This document shows, piece after piece, positions 57,227 to 64,000 of a stretch of 64,000 nt of DNA. The position numbers and the translations under genes were made by a program. The DNA comes from Halomonas campaniensis. GTDB taxonomy: Bacteria > Pseudomonadota > Gammaproteobacteria > Pseudomonadales > Halomonadaceae. The DNA lies in assembly GCF_014193375.1 (NCBI RefSeq), contig NZ_JACHZF010000012.1:1-64000 (forward strand), in the 5' to 3' direction. The notes below the pieces were generated by a model. It had not been told where the DNA came from, made no database searches, and saw only the letters and a list, made by a program, of their open reading frames with translations. The number at the start of each line of letters is the position of its first letter. Position 1 is the first letter of the stretch.

Positions 57227-58315
57227 TCATGCCCTCCCGGCGTGGGTCGGAATGTGGACCACCGCACCCTGACGGTCGAAGGCATAGACCTTGTGGGTGG
57301 GGATGTAGAGCCTGACCGCCTGGCCGGGGGTGAACTCGTGCACCCCCTCGAGGTGGACGGTCAGGTGGAACAGCGCATTGCGCACGTGCAGGAAGGTCTC
57401 GGAGCCGCTGATCTCGGCCATGTCGACCTCCATCTCGACCTCGATGTCATCGTCGGAGCGCGGCGCCAGTGCGATATGCGCCGGACGCACGCCGAAGCGG
57501 TACTCGCCGGGCGCCAGGGTGCGCAGGTCGTCGTTGAGCGGGAAGTGGACGCGCTTGTCGAAGGTGACCTCGGCCCCCGAGATGATGCCGCGCATGATGT
57601 TGATGGGCGGCTCGGAGAACATCTCGGCGGTGAGGATATCCAGCGGGCGGTGGTAGACGTCGTCGGTGCGTCCGTACTGCAGCAGGCGCCCCTCGTGGAG
57701 CACCGCGGTGTGGCCGCCCAGGGCCAGGGCCTCCGCCGGCTCGGTGGTGGCGTAGACGGCGATGCAGTTGCGCTCGCTGAACAGGGTGCGCAGCTCCTCG
57801 CGGAATTCCTCGCGCAGCTTGTAGTCGAGGTTCACCAGCGGCTCATCGAAGAGCACGATATCGGCATCCTTGACCAGCGCCCGCCCCATGGCGGTGCGCT
57901 GCTGCTGGCCGCCGGAGAGCTCCAGGGGCAGCCGATCGAGCAGATGTTCGATATGCAACATCTCGGCGGTCTCGCGGACCCGCCGGTCGATCTCGGCCTT
58001 GCTCACCCTGGCCAGCCGCAGCGGCGAGGCGATGTTGTCGTAGACGCTCAGCGAGGGGTAGTTGATGAACTGCTGGTAGACCATGGAGACGTTGCGGCGC
58101 CGCACCGACACCCCGGTGACGTCCTGGCCGTTCATCAGCACGCGGCCGCGGGTGGGCGTGTCGAGCCCGGCCATGAGCCGCATCAGGGTCGTCTTGCCGG
58201 CCAGGGTGCGCCCCAGCAGGACGTTGAAGGAGCCGGGTTCCAGCTCGAGGTTCACATCCGCAACGTGAGTGGCGCCACCGACCGTCAGATCGATATTTTC
58301 CAGGATCAATGACAT
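57227..58315 (-). CDS. glpS: Glycerol ABC transporter ATPase GlpS (H-loop His replaced)
   Basis: A 362-residue MalK-type ATPase, first gene of the operon. Walker A is GRTLAGKT (35-42, an unusual RTLA), the signature LSGGQ is canonical (133-137) and Walker B is ADIVLFDEP (151-159). The H-loop reads YATTEPAEA, with Thr191 where a His normally is. Residues 240-362 form a TOBE-like C-terminal domain. It should pair with GlpT to form a heterodimer with one normal and one weak ATP site. The 314-base upstream gap is AT-rich and must contain the operon promoter; I cannot place it with confidence. Confidence 0.92.
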   Translation of the reverse strand: MSLILENIDLTVGGATHVADVNLELEPGSFNVLLGRTLAGKTTLMRLMAGLDTPTRGRVLMNGQDVTGVSVRRRNVSMVYQQFINYPSLSVYDNIASPLRLARVSKAEIDRRVRETAEMLHIEHLLDRLPLELSGGQQQRTAMGRALVKDADIVLFDEPLVNLDYKLREEFREELRTLFSERNCIAVYATTEPAEALALGGHTAVLHEGRLLQYGRTDDVYHRPLDILTAEMFSEPPINIMRGIISGAEVTFDKRVHFPLNDDLRTLAPGEYRFGVRPAHIALAPRSDDDIEVEMEVDMAEISGSETFLHVRNALFHLTVHLEGVHEFTPGQAVRLYIPTHKVYAFDRQGAVVHIPTHAGRA

Positions 58316-58538
58316 GGCGAGTCTCGGTTGTTCGTTTTTGTATGACGACGATCATGTCGACGTCCGAACACCATAGATCAGGCGCGCAAAGATGACATCC
58401 ATGTTGCTTAACGAAAATTCGAGAATCGCCGACGATCCGCCATGAGCGGCCATCAACCCTATGAAAATAAAGAGATATTTTCGCATTTATACTTTAGGCG
58501 AAGTCGTGGGCGGCGACACACGAGGCGAAAAGCAAACA
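58316..58538 (-). promoter_or_regulatory. AT-rich upstream region of the glp operon
   Basis: This stretch is much lower in GC than the surrounding genes around 58370-58500 and includes AT-rich runs (AAAATAAAGAGATATTTTCG). Half-sites like AACGAACA and TTTTCGTT occur, similar to GlpR half-sites, but no full operator is clear. It separates glpS from the upp terminator. Confidence 0.4.
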
Positions 58539-58566
58539 GGGCCATGTTCACGAATGAACACGGCCC
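58539..58566 (-). terminator. upp: Terminator after upp
   Basis: A 12-bp stem with one A/C mismatch (GGGCCATGTTCA with TGAACACGGCCC) and a 4-base loop lies 64 bases past the upp stop on the minus strand, followed by TGTTTGCTTTT. Confidence 0.75.
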
Positions 58567-58629
58567 CGTGGGCGAGGCGAAGACGGAGCGGCTGAGGCGT
58601 TGGTCTGTCTCGTGGGCCTCAGTCGGGCC

Positions 58630-59259
58630 TCAGCGGGTGCCGAAGATCTTGTCGCCGGCATCCCCCAGGCCGGGCACGATGTAGCCGTGCTCGTCCAGGT
58701 GGTCATCCACCGAGGCGGTGTAGATCTCGATGTCCGGATAGGCCTCCTGGACCCGCTTGATGCCCTCGGGGGCGGCCACCAGCACGATCACCTTCATGTG
58801 CCTGCAGCCGCGCTCGCGCAGCATGTCCAGGGTCGCCACCATGGTGCCGCCGGTGGCCAGCATGGGATCGATGACGATGGCCATGCGCTCGTCGAGGTCG
58901 TTGGCGAACTTGGCGAAGTAAGGCACCGGCTCGAGGGTCTCCTCGTCGCGGTAGAGGCCCACCACGCTGATCCGCGCACTGGGGATCAGGTCGGTCACGC
59001 CGTCGAGCATGCCGAGGCCGGCGCGCAGGATCGGCACGATGGTGACCTTCTTGCCCTTGAGCAGCTTGACCGGGATCTTGCCGCCGCTCCAGCCGTCGAT
59101 CTCCTGGGTCTGCAGTTCCAGGTCCTGAGTCGCCTCGTAGGTGAGCAGCTTGGCCAGCTCCCCGGCCAGTTCGCGGAAACTCTTGGTGCTGATGCCGGCT
59201 TCTCGCATCAGGCCGAGCTTGTGCTGGACCAGGGGGTGCTGGATGGCGTGGACGCTCAT
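58630..59259 (-). CDS. upp: Uracil phosphoribosyltransferase
   Basis: A 209-residue UPRT (E. coli 208). It makes UMP from uracil and PRPP. The PRPP-binding motif is [18 protein letters not shown], the uracil-binding C-terminus is [17 protein letters not shown], and [12 protein letters not shown] is conserved. It is 115 bases downstream of ung on the same strand and ends at a clear terminator. With uraA at 49 kb it completes uracil uptake and salvage, although the two genes are not adjacent. Confidence 0.96.
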   Translation of the reverse strand: MSVHAIQHPLVQHKLGLMREAGISTKSFRELAGELAKLLTYEATQDLELQTQEIDGWSGGKIPVKLLKGKKVTIVPILRAGLGMLDGVTDLIPSARISVVGLYRDEETLEPVPYFAKFANDLDERMAIVIDPMLATGGTMVATLDMLRERGCRHMKVIVLVAAPEGIKRVQEAYPDIEIYTASVDDHLDEHGYIVPGLGDAGDKIFGTR

Positions 59260-59374
59260 GGGCGGACCTCTTCACTCTTGGGGCGGCGGGAGACAGGGCC
59301 GACCTTGGTCGCATGGACCGGGCCGACAAATTGCCGGCCATTCTACCCGCATCCCGCCGCGAGTTGTAGGCGAC

Positions 59375-60058
59375 TCAGGGTACCTCGGGCAGCTGCCAGT
59401 CGATGGGCGTGCGGCCCTGCTCCACCAGGAAGGCATTGGCCCGGGAGAAGTGGTGGTTGCCGAAGAAGCCGCGGTGGGCCGAGAGCGGCGAGGGGTGCGG
59501 CGACTCCAGCACCAGGTGGCGGGAGGTGTCGACCAGCGCCTTCTTCTTCCGCGCCGGGCTGCCCCACAGCAGGAACACCGACGGGGCGGCATGGGCGTTG
59601 ACGACCTCGATGGCGCGGTCGGTGAAGGTCTCCCAGCCGCGGCCGCGGTGGGACCCCGCGTTGCCCTGCTCCACCGTCAGCGAGGTGTTGAGCAGCAGCA
59701 CCCCCTGGCGCGCCCAGGCTTCGAGGTTGCCGTGATCCACCGGCGTGACGCCCAGGTCCGCCTGCAGCTCCTTGTAGATGTTGGCCAGCGACGGCGGCAC
59801 GCGCACGCCCTCGCGCACCGAGAAGCAGAGCCCGTGGGCCTGGTTCGGCCCGTGGTAGGGGTCCTGGCCGAGGATCACCACCTTGACCGCGTCCAGCGGG
59901 GTGAGCTCGAAGGCCCGGAACCAGTCCGCGGAGTGCGGGTAGATCACCTTTCTGGCCGCCTTCTCGGCGGCCAGGAAGTCGCGCAGCGCCTGCATGTAGG
60001 GCGCCTCGAACTCGTCACCCAGCCACTGCTGCCAGCTGTCGGGGAGCGGACAGGCCAT
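59375..60058 (-). CDS. ung: Uracil-DNA glycosylase
   Basis: A 227-residue family-1 UDG (E. coli 229). It removes uracil from DNA. The catalytic water-activating Asp is in [18 protein letters not shown], the Leu/His motif [13 protein letters not shown] closes the active site, and [12 protein letters not shown] is conserved. I use ATG 60058; a GTG one codon upstream is also possible, with GAGGAGAG nearby. It begins 20 bases after the gpt stop, so it is co-transcribed with apt-gpt, a placement next to nucleobase salvage. Confidence 0.95.
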   Translation of the reverse strand: MACPLPDSWQQWLGDEFEAPYMQALRDFLAAEKAARKVIYPHSADWFRAFELTPLDAVKVVILGQDPYHGPNQAHGLCFSVREGVRVPPSLANIYKELQADLGVTPVDHGNLEAWARQGVLLLNTSLTVEQGNAGSHRGRGWETFTDRAIEVVNAHAAPSVFLLWGSPARKKKALVDTSRHLVLESPHPSPLSAHRGFFGNHHFSRANAFLVEQGRTPIDWQLPEVP

Positions 60059-60078
60059 CACGGGGCTCTCCTCAAGGC

Positions 60079-60558
60079 TCAGCGCTTGGCCTGGTCGACC
60101 AGCGGCTCGACGTAGGCTACGCCCATGTCCCAGGGGAACTGGATCCAGCAGTCCTGGGCCACCTCGGTGAGGTACTGGTCCACCAGCGGCTTGCCCTCGG
60201 GCTTGGCGTAGATGGTGACGAAGTGGGCACGGGGCAGCATCTCGCGCACCTTGCGCGCGGTCTTGCCGGTATCCACCAGGTCATCCACCAGCAGCCAGCC
60301 CTCGCCATCGTGGTCGACGCCCTTCATCACGTCGAGGCCCCCCTGCTCCATGTGGTCGTAGCTCTTGATGCACACGGTATCGATCAGCCGCACGTTGAGC
60401 TCCCGGGCGATCAGCGCGGCGGGGATCAGTCCCCCGCGGGTGATGGCCACGATGCCCTTGAAGTCGCGCTCCACCAGCCGGTGGCAGAGCTCGCGCACGT
60501 CGCGGTGCAGCTGGTCCCAGGAGACGGTGAAGTGCTTGTGGTAGCGGTTGCTGCTCAT
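60079..60558 (-). CDS. gpt: Xanthine-guanine phosphoribosyltransferase (Gpt type)
   Basis: A 159-residue type I PRTase resembling E. coli Gpt (152 residues): VTWDMLQ-like [44 protein letters not shown], the PRPP loop [21 protein letters not shown] and the end [16 protein letters not shown]. It converts guanine and xanthine to nucleotides. It starts 2 bases after the apt stop. Together with hpt at 34.7 kb it gives two 6-oxopurine salvage enzymes. Confidence 0.92.
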   Translation of the reverse strand: MSSNRYHKHFTVSWDQLHRDVRELCHRLVERDFKGIVAITRGGLIPAALIARELNVRLIDTVCIKSYDHMEQGGLDVMKGVDHDGEGWLLVDDLVDTGKTARKVREMLPRAHFVTIYAKPEGKPLVDQYLTEVAQDCWIQFPWDMGVAYVEPLVDQAKR

Positions 60559-60560
60559 GG

Positions 60561-61106
60561 TCACTCGTCCTCGCTGAAGGCACAGACGGCGAAGACGCTG
60601 TAGCCCGCCTCGCGGATGCGCTCGGAGCCGCCGAGGTCCGGCAGGTCGACGATGGTAGCGGTCTCCACCACCTGGCCGCCGCTGCGGGTGATCAGCTTGG
60701 CGGCGGCCAGCATGGTGCCGCCGGTGGCGATCAGGTCATCGACGATCAGGATGCGATCACCCTGCTTGAAGGCGTCGGAGTGCAGCTCCACCTCGGCCTC
60801 GCCGTACTCCAGGGTGTAGGTCTCGCTGATGGTACGGAACGGCAGCTTGCCCTTCTTGCGCACCGGCACGAAGCTGCAGCCCAGCTCGTAGGCCAGCGGC
60901 GCGCCGACGATGAAGCCGCGGGCATCGATGGCGGCGATGGCGTCGAGGTCCATCTCCTGGTAGCGGTGCACGAAGCTGTCGATCAGCTTGCGGAAGGCCG
61001 CGCTGTTCTGCAGCAGCGGGGTGATGTCGCGGAAGTTGACCCCCGGCTGCGGCCAGTCGGGGACGGTGCGGATCACGGACTTGATGTAGTCGCCGTAGAT
61101 GCTCAT
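60561..61106 (-). CDS. apt: Adenine phosphoribosyltransferase
   Basis: A 181-residue APRT (E. coli 183). It forms AMP from adenine and PRPP. The start is [25 protein letters not shown], followed by [26 protein letters not shown] and the PRPP loop [20 protein letters not shown]. It lies 36 bases downstream of an NCS2-type purine permease and heads the apt-gpt-ung run. The grouping suggests imported bases are phosphoribosylated directly. Confidence 0.96.
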   Translation of the reverse strand: MSIYGDYIKSVIRTVPDWPQPGVNFRDITPLLQNSAAFRKLIDSFVHRYQEMDLDAIAAIDARGFIVGAPLAYELGCSFVPVRKKGKLPFRTISETYTLEYGEAEVELHSDAFKQGDRILIVDDLIATGGTMLAAAKLITRSGGQVVETATIVDLPDLGGSERIREAGYSVFAVCAFSEDE

Positions 61107-61142
61107 TAAGTCGAGTCTCGGTGAGTGGGTGCAATCGGTGGA

Positions 61143-62444
61143 TCAGTCGAGGAACAGGAACTTGGCGGCAAACAGCAGCGCCAGCACGATCACCGCCGGG
61201 TTCAGGTCCTTGAAGCGACCGGAGAGCGCCTTGATCGCAGCGTAGCTGATGAAGCCCAGGGCGATGCCCTCGGCGATCGAGAAGGTCAGCGGCATGGCCA
61301 GGGCGGCGATCAGCACCGGCGCGGCGTCGGTAGGGTCTTCCCAGTTGGCATGGGCCAGGCTGCCGGCCATCAGCACCGCCACGTAGAGCAGGGCGCCGGC
61401 GGTGGCGTACGCGGGAATCGAGCCGGCCAGCGGGGCGAAGAACAGGCTGATCAGGAACAGCGCGGCGACCACCACGGCGGTCAGGCCGGTGCGACCGCCG
61501 GAGGCGATGCCGGCGGTGGACTCGATGTAGCTGGTGGTGGTCGAGGTGCCGAGCACCGCGCCGGCCATGGAGGCGCCGCTGTCGGCCATCATGGCGCGGC
61601 CGATGCGCGGCAGCTTGCCGTCCTTGTCCAGCAGCTTGCCGCGATGGGCCACGCCCACCAGGGTGCCGGAGGTGTCGAAGAGGTCGACGAACAGGAAGGC
61701 GAAGATGACGCTGAGCATGGCGACATCCAGCGCGCCCCAGAGGTCAAGCGCCATGAAGGTGGGCGCGATGGAGGGCGGCATGGACATCAGGCCGCCATAC
61801 TCGTTGTGGCCCAGCACCATGGCGATCACGGTGATGCCGAGGATGCCGATCATCACCGCCCCGGTGACCTTGAGGTAGGCCAGTGCGGTGATCACGAAGA
61901 AGCCCAGCAGCGCGTAGATGGCCGCCGGCTCGGAGAGGTCACCCAGGGAGACGTAGGTGGCCGGGTTGGCGACCACGATGCCGGCGTTCTTCAGCGCGAT
62001 CATCGCCAGGAACAGGCCGATACCGGCGGCGATCCCCAGGCGCAGGGAGAGCGGGATCGAGTTGATGATCCACTCGCGCACCCGGAAGATGCTCAGCAGG
62101 AAGAAGCAGAAGCCCGAGAAGAAGACCGCACCGAGGGCCGCCTCCCAGGTGTAGCCCATGCCCAGCACCACGCCGTAGGTGAAGAAGGCATTGAGGCCCA
62201 TGCCCGGGGCCTGGGCGATCGGGTAGTTGGCCCACAGCCCCATGATCAGGCAGCCCACGGCCGCCGCCAGGCAGGTGGCGACGAAGACCGCGCCGTAGTC
62301 CATGCCCGCCTCGGAGAGGATGCTGGGGTTGACGAAGATGATGTAGGCCATGGTCAGGAAGGTGGTGATCCCGGCGATGACCTCGGTCTTGATGCTGGTG
62401 TTGTGCTCGGTCAGCTTGAACTGCTTGTCGATCAGGCTCTTCAT
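61143..62444 (-). CDS. Purine (adenine/hypoxanthine/guanine) permease, AzgA-like NCS2 family
   Basis: A 433-residue NCS2 permease of the AzgA/PbuG/AdeP/GhxP type with about 13 membrane segments. Family motifs: TEVIAGITTFLTMAYIIFVNP, QAPGMGLNAFFTY, FVDLFDTSGTLVGVA and ADSGASMAGAVLGTSTTTSYIESTAGIASGGRTGLTA. It imports a purine base with H+. The exact base is not clear from sequence. I use ATG 62444, 9 bases after AGGA, rather than an ATG at 62453 that would leave no spacing. It is followed by apt. The 215-base leader contains a small hairpin but no purine riboswitch that I recognise. Confidence 0.9.
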   Translation of the reverse strand: MKSLIDKQFKLTEHNTSIKTEVIAGITTFLTMAYIIFVNPSILSEAGMDYGAVFVATCLAAAVGCLIMGLWANYPIAQAPGMGLNAFFTYGVVLGMGYTWEAALGAVFFSGFCFFLLSIFRVREWIINSIPLSLRLGIAAGIGLFLAMIALKNAGIVVANPATYVSLGDLSEPAAIYALLGFFVITALAYLKVTGAVMIGILGITVIAMVLGHNEYGGLMSMPPSIAPTFMALDLWGALDVAMLSVIFAFLFVDLFDTSGTLVGVAHRGKLLDKDGKLPRIGRAMMADSGASMAGAVLGTSTTTSYIESTAGIASGGRTGLTAVVVAALFLISLFFAPLAGSIPAYATAGALLYVAVLMAGSLAHANWEDPTDAAPVLIAALAMPLTFSIAEGIALGFISYAAIKALSGRFKDLNPAVIVLALLFAAKFLFLD

Positions 62445-62659
62445 GGGGCTCATTCCTGCGCGCGTGGACGTTGCGACGGTCCCTGGGGGGCGAGAAGGGT
62501 CACGAGAAAAGCGGCCTATGGTACCCGCATCCCCGACGGGATGCGAGGGACCGGAAGGCCGCCGATTCAGACGCTTCCCCCTGTATAAGCAAAGGCCGGG
62601 CCAGGCGCCAGCCGGGCCGCCAACGCAGACTTGACGAAGCGGTCAACCACCCGCTGCGT

Positions 62660-63289
62660 TCAGATGCCCCGCGCCGCCAGTACCCGCTCGACGGTCTCGA
62701 CGATGGCCTGGGTCTGGGGGTCGATCTCGATGTTCACCCCATCCCCCGGCACCCGGTCCACCAGGGTGGTGCGCGCCAGGGTCTCGGGGATCAGGTTGAC
62801 GCAGAACCGCGGCCCGTGGGCCGCGGTGGCCGGACGCACCTCGCCGATGGTCAGGCTGATGCCGTCGACGCCGATGTAGCCCTTGTCGAACAGGAAACGC
62901 CCCAGCGCATGGGGCAGCTCGAACCACAGCCGGCGGTTGTTGGGCGCCTCGTCGAGCTCGACCAGTTCGGCCACCGCCATCACGTGGCCCGACATGGCAT
63001 GGCCGCCGATCTCGTCACCGAAGCGGGCCGCCCGCTCGATATTGACGCGGCTGCCCACCTCGACTGCACCAAGGTTGGTCACCCGCAGGGTCTCGCGCAT
63101 CAGGTCGAAGCTGACCCGCTCACCGTCGATGGCCGTGACCGTGAGGCAGACCCCGTTGTGGGCCACCGAGGCCCCGATCTCGAGCCCCTGGCGCAGCGCC
63201 TCGGGCAGCGCGATCACATGGGTACGGAAGGCCTCGGCCTCCTCGATGGCGACCACCTCGGCGGTGCCCTGCACGATGCCTGTAAACAT
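62660..63289 (-). CDS. ribE: Riboflavin synthase, alpha subunit
   Basis: A 209-residue riboflavin synthase (lumazine dismutation). The N-terminal MFTGIVQG and the two lumazine-binding repeats are evident: residues 1-95 with [15 protein letters not shown], and residues 98-195 with HAMSGHVM and [12 protein letters not shown]. The enzyme is a homotrimer. GAGGAG lies a few bases before the ATG at 63289. No FMN riboswitch is evident upstream. Named ribE after the Bacillus/Pseudomonas usage; E. coli calls it ribC. Confidence 0.95.
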   Translation of the reverse strand: MFTGIVQGTAEVVAIEEAEAFRTHVIALPEALRQGLEIGASVAHNGVCLTVTAIDGERVSFDLMRETLRVTNLGAVEVGSRVNIERAARFGDEIGGHAMSGHVMAVAELVELDEAPNNRRLWFELPHALGRFLFDKGYIGVDGISLTIGEVRPATAAHGPRFCVNLIPETLARTTLVDRVPGDGVNIEIDPQTQAIVETVERVLAARGI

Positions 63290-63502
63290 GGCGTCTCCTC
63301 GACTGACCGGTGCCCCGGCACGGGGCACGAAGGGAGAACAGTGTAGGGAATCCGCGCCGACCGCGTCCACGACGACCCCGGAGAGGCGCCCCCCGGGCGA
63401 CCCGCCCGGGCAGACAGGGCAGTCTTGCCAACTGACCAAGGGCAATGAAACAGGAAATATTGCTGAATCACCGCGCCGGGTCGACAGCATGCACCATCGA
63501 GA

Positions 63503-63531
63503 TTGACTTGCCCCCGCACGCACCCTATCAT
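63503..63531 (+). promoter_or_regulatory. Sigma-70 promoter upstream of metN
   Basis: TTGACT (63503-63508) and TATCAT (63526-63531) are separated by exactly 17 bases. Transcription would start near 63538, about 185 bases before metN. Confidence 0.75.
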
Positions 63532-63537
63532 TTCGCG

Positions 63538-63672
63538 CACATTTTGACGGCGCCGATTTGACCCCGGATTGCGGGCGCCAGCGCCGTGGCTCCCTCGGGA
63601 TGTCACGGCGCGAAGTGCAGCTAAAAGGGTGTGTCCAGCGTTGATGGCCACCCGCAAGGGTGGCCTTTTTTT
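63538..63672 (+). ncRNA. Structured leader (or small RNA) ending in a terminator upstream of metN
   Basis: The predicted transcript of about 135 bases has a GGCGCC/GGCGCC pairing, a long hairpin in which GCGCCGTG pairs with CACGGCGC around an inner CCC/GGG stem, and then a full intrinsic terminator. GGGTG just before the terminator could pair with CACCC of its stem as an antiterminator. It may be an attenuation element for metN or an independent small RNA. It does not match a SAM-I riboswitch that I can recognise. Confidence 0.45.
63646..63672 (+). terminator. Intrinsic terminator with GCAA tetraloop before metN
   Basis: GGCCACCC pairs with GGGTGGCC around GCAA and runs into seven T. It ends 50 bases before the metN start codon. 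Confidence 0.88.
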
Positions 63673-63722
63673 GTGCGCCCTGCCCTGCACGGCCCGCCAC
63701 GGCGCCCCCTGCGGTGGCTTCC

Positions 63723-64000
63723 ATGATACGACTCCACAACGTTTCCAAGACCTTCGTCATCAAGGGCCGCAAGCGAGGCCCGGATGCAGGCGGGCCCGAC
63801 GGCGGCGCCAGGACGGTCCAGGCCCTGAAGAACGTCGACCTGCACGTCCCCCAGGGCCAGATCCATGGCGTGATCGGCCTCTCCGGGGCCGGCAAGTCGA
63901 CGCTGATCCGCTGCATCAACCTGCTCGAGCGCCCCACCAGCGGCAGCGTCAGCGTGGATGGCCAGGAGCTCACTGGGCTCTCCCGCCAGGCGCTCAACCA
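63723..64000 (+). CDS. metN: Methionine ABC transporter ATPase MetN, N-terminal part
   Basis: The reading frame is open to the window end (92 codons). [63 protein letters not shown] is very similar to E. coli MetN, with Walker [10 protein letters not shown]. Between KTF and the conserved VQAL there are about 15 extra Gly/Arg-rich residues (near residues 14-29) not in E. coli MetN. It should be followed by metI and metQ outside the window. A structured leader with a terminator precedes it. The rest of the protein is not seen. Confidence 0.9.
   Translation, partial: MIRLHNVSKTFVIKGRKRGPDAGGPDGGARTVQALKNVDLHVPQGQIHGVIGLSGAGKSTLIRCINLLERPTSGSVSVDGQELTGLSRQALN

Noticed and set aside
58321-58440. 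GlpR operator upstream of glpS
   Set aside because: Half-sites (AACGAACA, TTTTCGTT) exist but they are not in a correct inverted pair.
62445-62659. Purine riboswitch upstream of the NCS2 permease
   Set aside because: Only one small hairpin (GCATCCC/GGGATGC) is seen; the conserved junction and loops of purine riboswitches are not recognisable.
63290-63502. FMN riboswitch upstream of ribE
   Set aside because: I looked for the conserved FMN aptamer segments on the minus strand and did not find them.

Overview
The window looks like chromosomal DNA from a high-GC marine or halophilic gammaproteobacterium, most probably a Halomonas relative. This is an inference from gene content and order: yjbEFGH exopolysaccharide genes, psrA divergent from lexA-dinB with nagZ nearby, a Rhizobium-type glycerol ABC transporter (glpSTPQUV) followed by glpD, an RNase J homologue, and many housekeeping proteins close in length to E. 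coli or Pseudomonas homologues. I see no rRNA, tRNA, prophage, plasmid origin, CRISPR array or complete insertion sequence. The only mobile-type gene is a small REP-associated tyrosine transposase (RAYT).

Layout: 0.1-4.2 kb, yjbEFGH with a hairpin between yjbE and yjbF. 4.4-9.5 kb (minus), a 1304-residue SARP/STAND/TPR regulator, miaE and a DUF1289 gene. 9.8-12.4 kb, acnB. 12.5-13.8 kb, an array of about 120-bp palindromic repeats and the RAYT. 13.8-18.3 kb, an RsbQ-like hydrolase with a PAS-GGDEF cyclase, then rraA and a membrane GDPD. 18.3-24.4 kb, a second repeat family, ggt, ppsA and divergent ppsR. 24.4-34.3 kb, acyl-CoA catabolism: a glutarate module, a MATE exporter, a valine module, and a divergent MerR regulator with an acyl-CoA synthetase. 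34.7-37.7 kb (minus), psrA, a YkuD enzyme, nagZ and hpt. 37.9-43.0 kb, lexA-dinB, a membrane permease, purU and RNase J. 43.1-48.4 kb (minus), a short AT-hook nucleoid-type protein and the molybdopterin operon mobA-mobB-moeA-moaCD-moaE-moaA. 48.5-50.4 kb, an XRE-cupin regulator and uraA. 50.5-58.3 kb (minus), glpSTPQUV and glpD. 58.6-62.4 kb (minus), a purine permease, apt, gpt, ung and upp. 62.7-64 kb, ribE, a structured leader and the start of metN.

The genes form several units. The glp genes import glycerol and oxidise glycerol 3-phosphate. The valine and glutarate modules feed acyl-CoAs into central metabolism under MerR-type and probably TetR-type control. ppsA/ppsR is an enzyme with its regulatory kinase/phosphorylase. 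nagZ and a YkuD protein without a signal peptide suggest cytoplasmic murein recycling. apt, gpt, hpt, upp, uraA and the NCS2 permease cover nucleobase salvage.

The most unusual points are a single-chain MoaC-MoaD fusion with no usable internal start, an ABC transporter whose two ATPases would form one canonical and one degenerate ATP site, an RsbQ-type receptor hydrolase next to a PAS-diguanylate cyclase, a SARP regulator carrying a cyclase-like domain, and palindromic repeat families placed almost only at the 3' ends of genes, with a RAYT inside the densest cluster. All calls come from reading the sequence; no database search was run.
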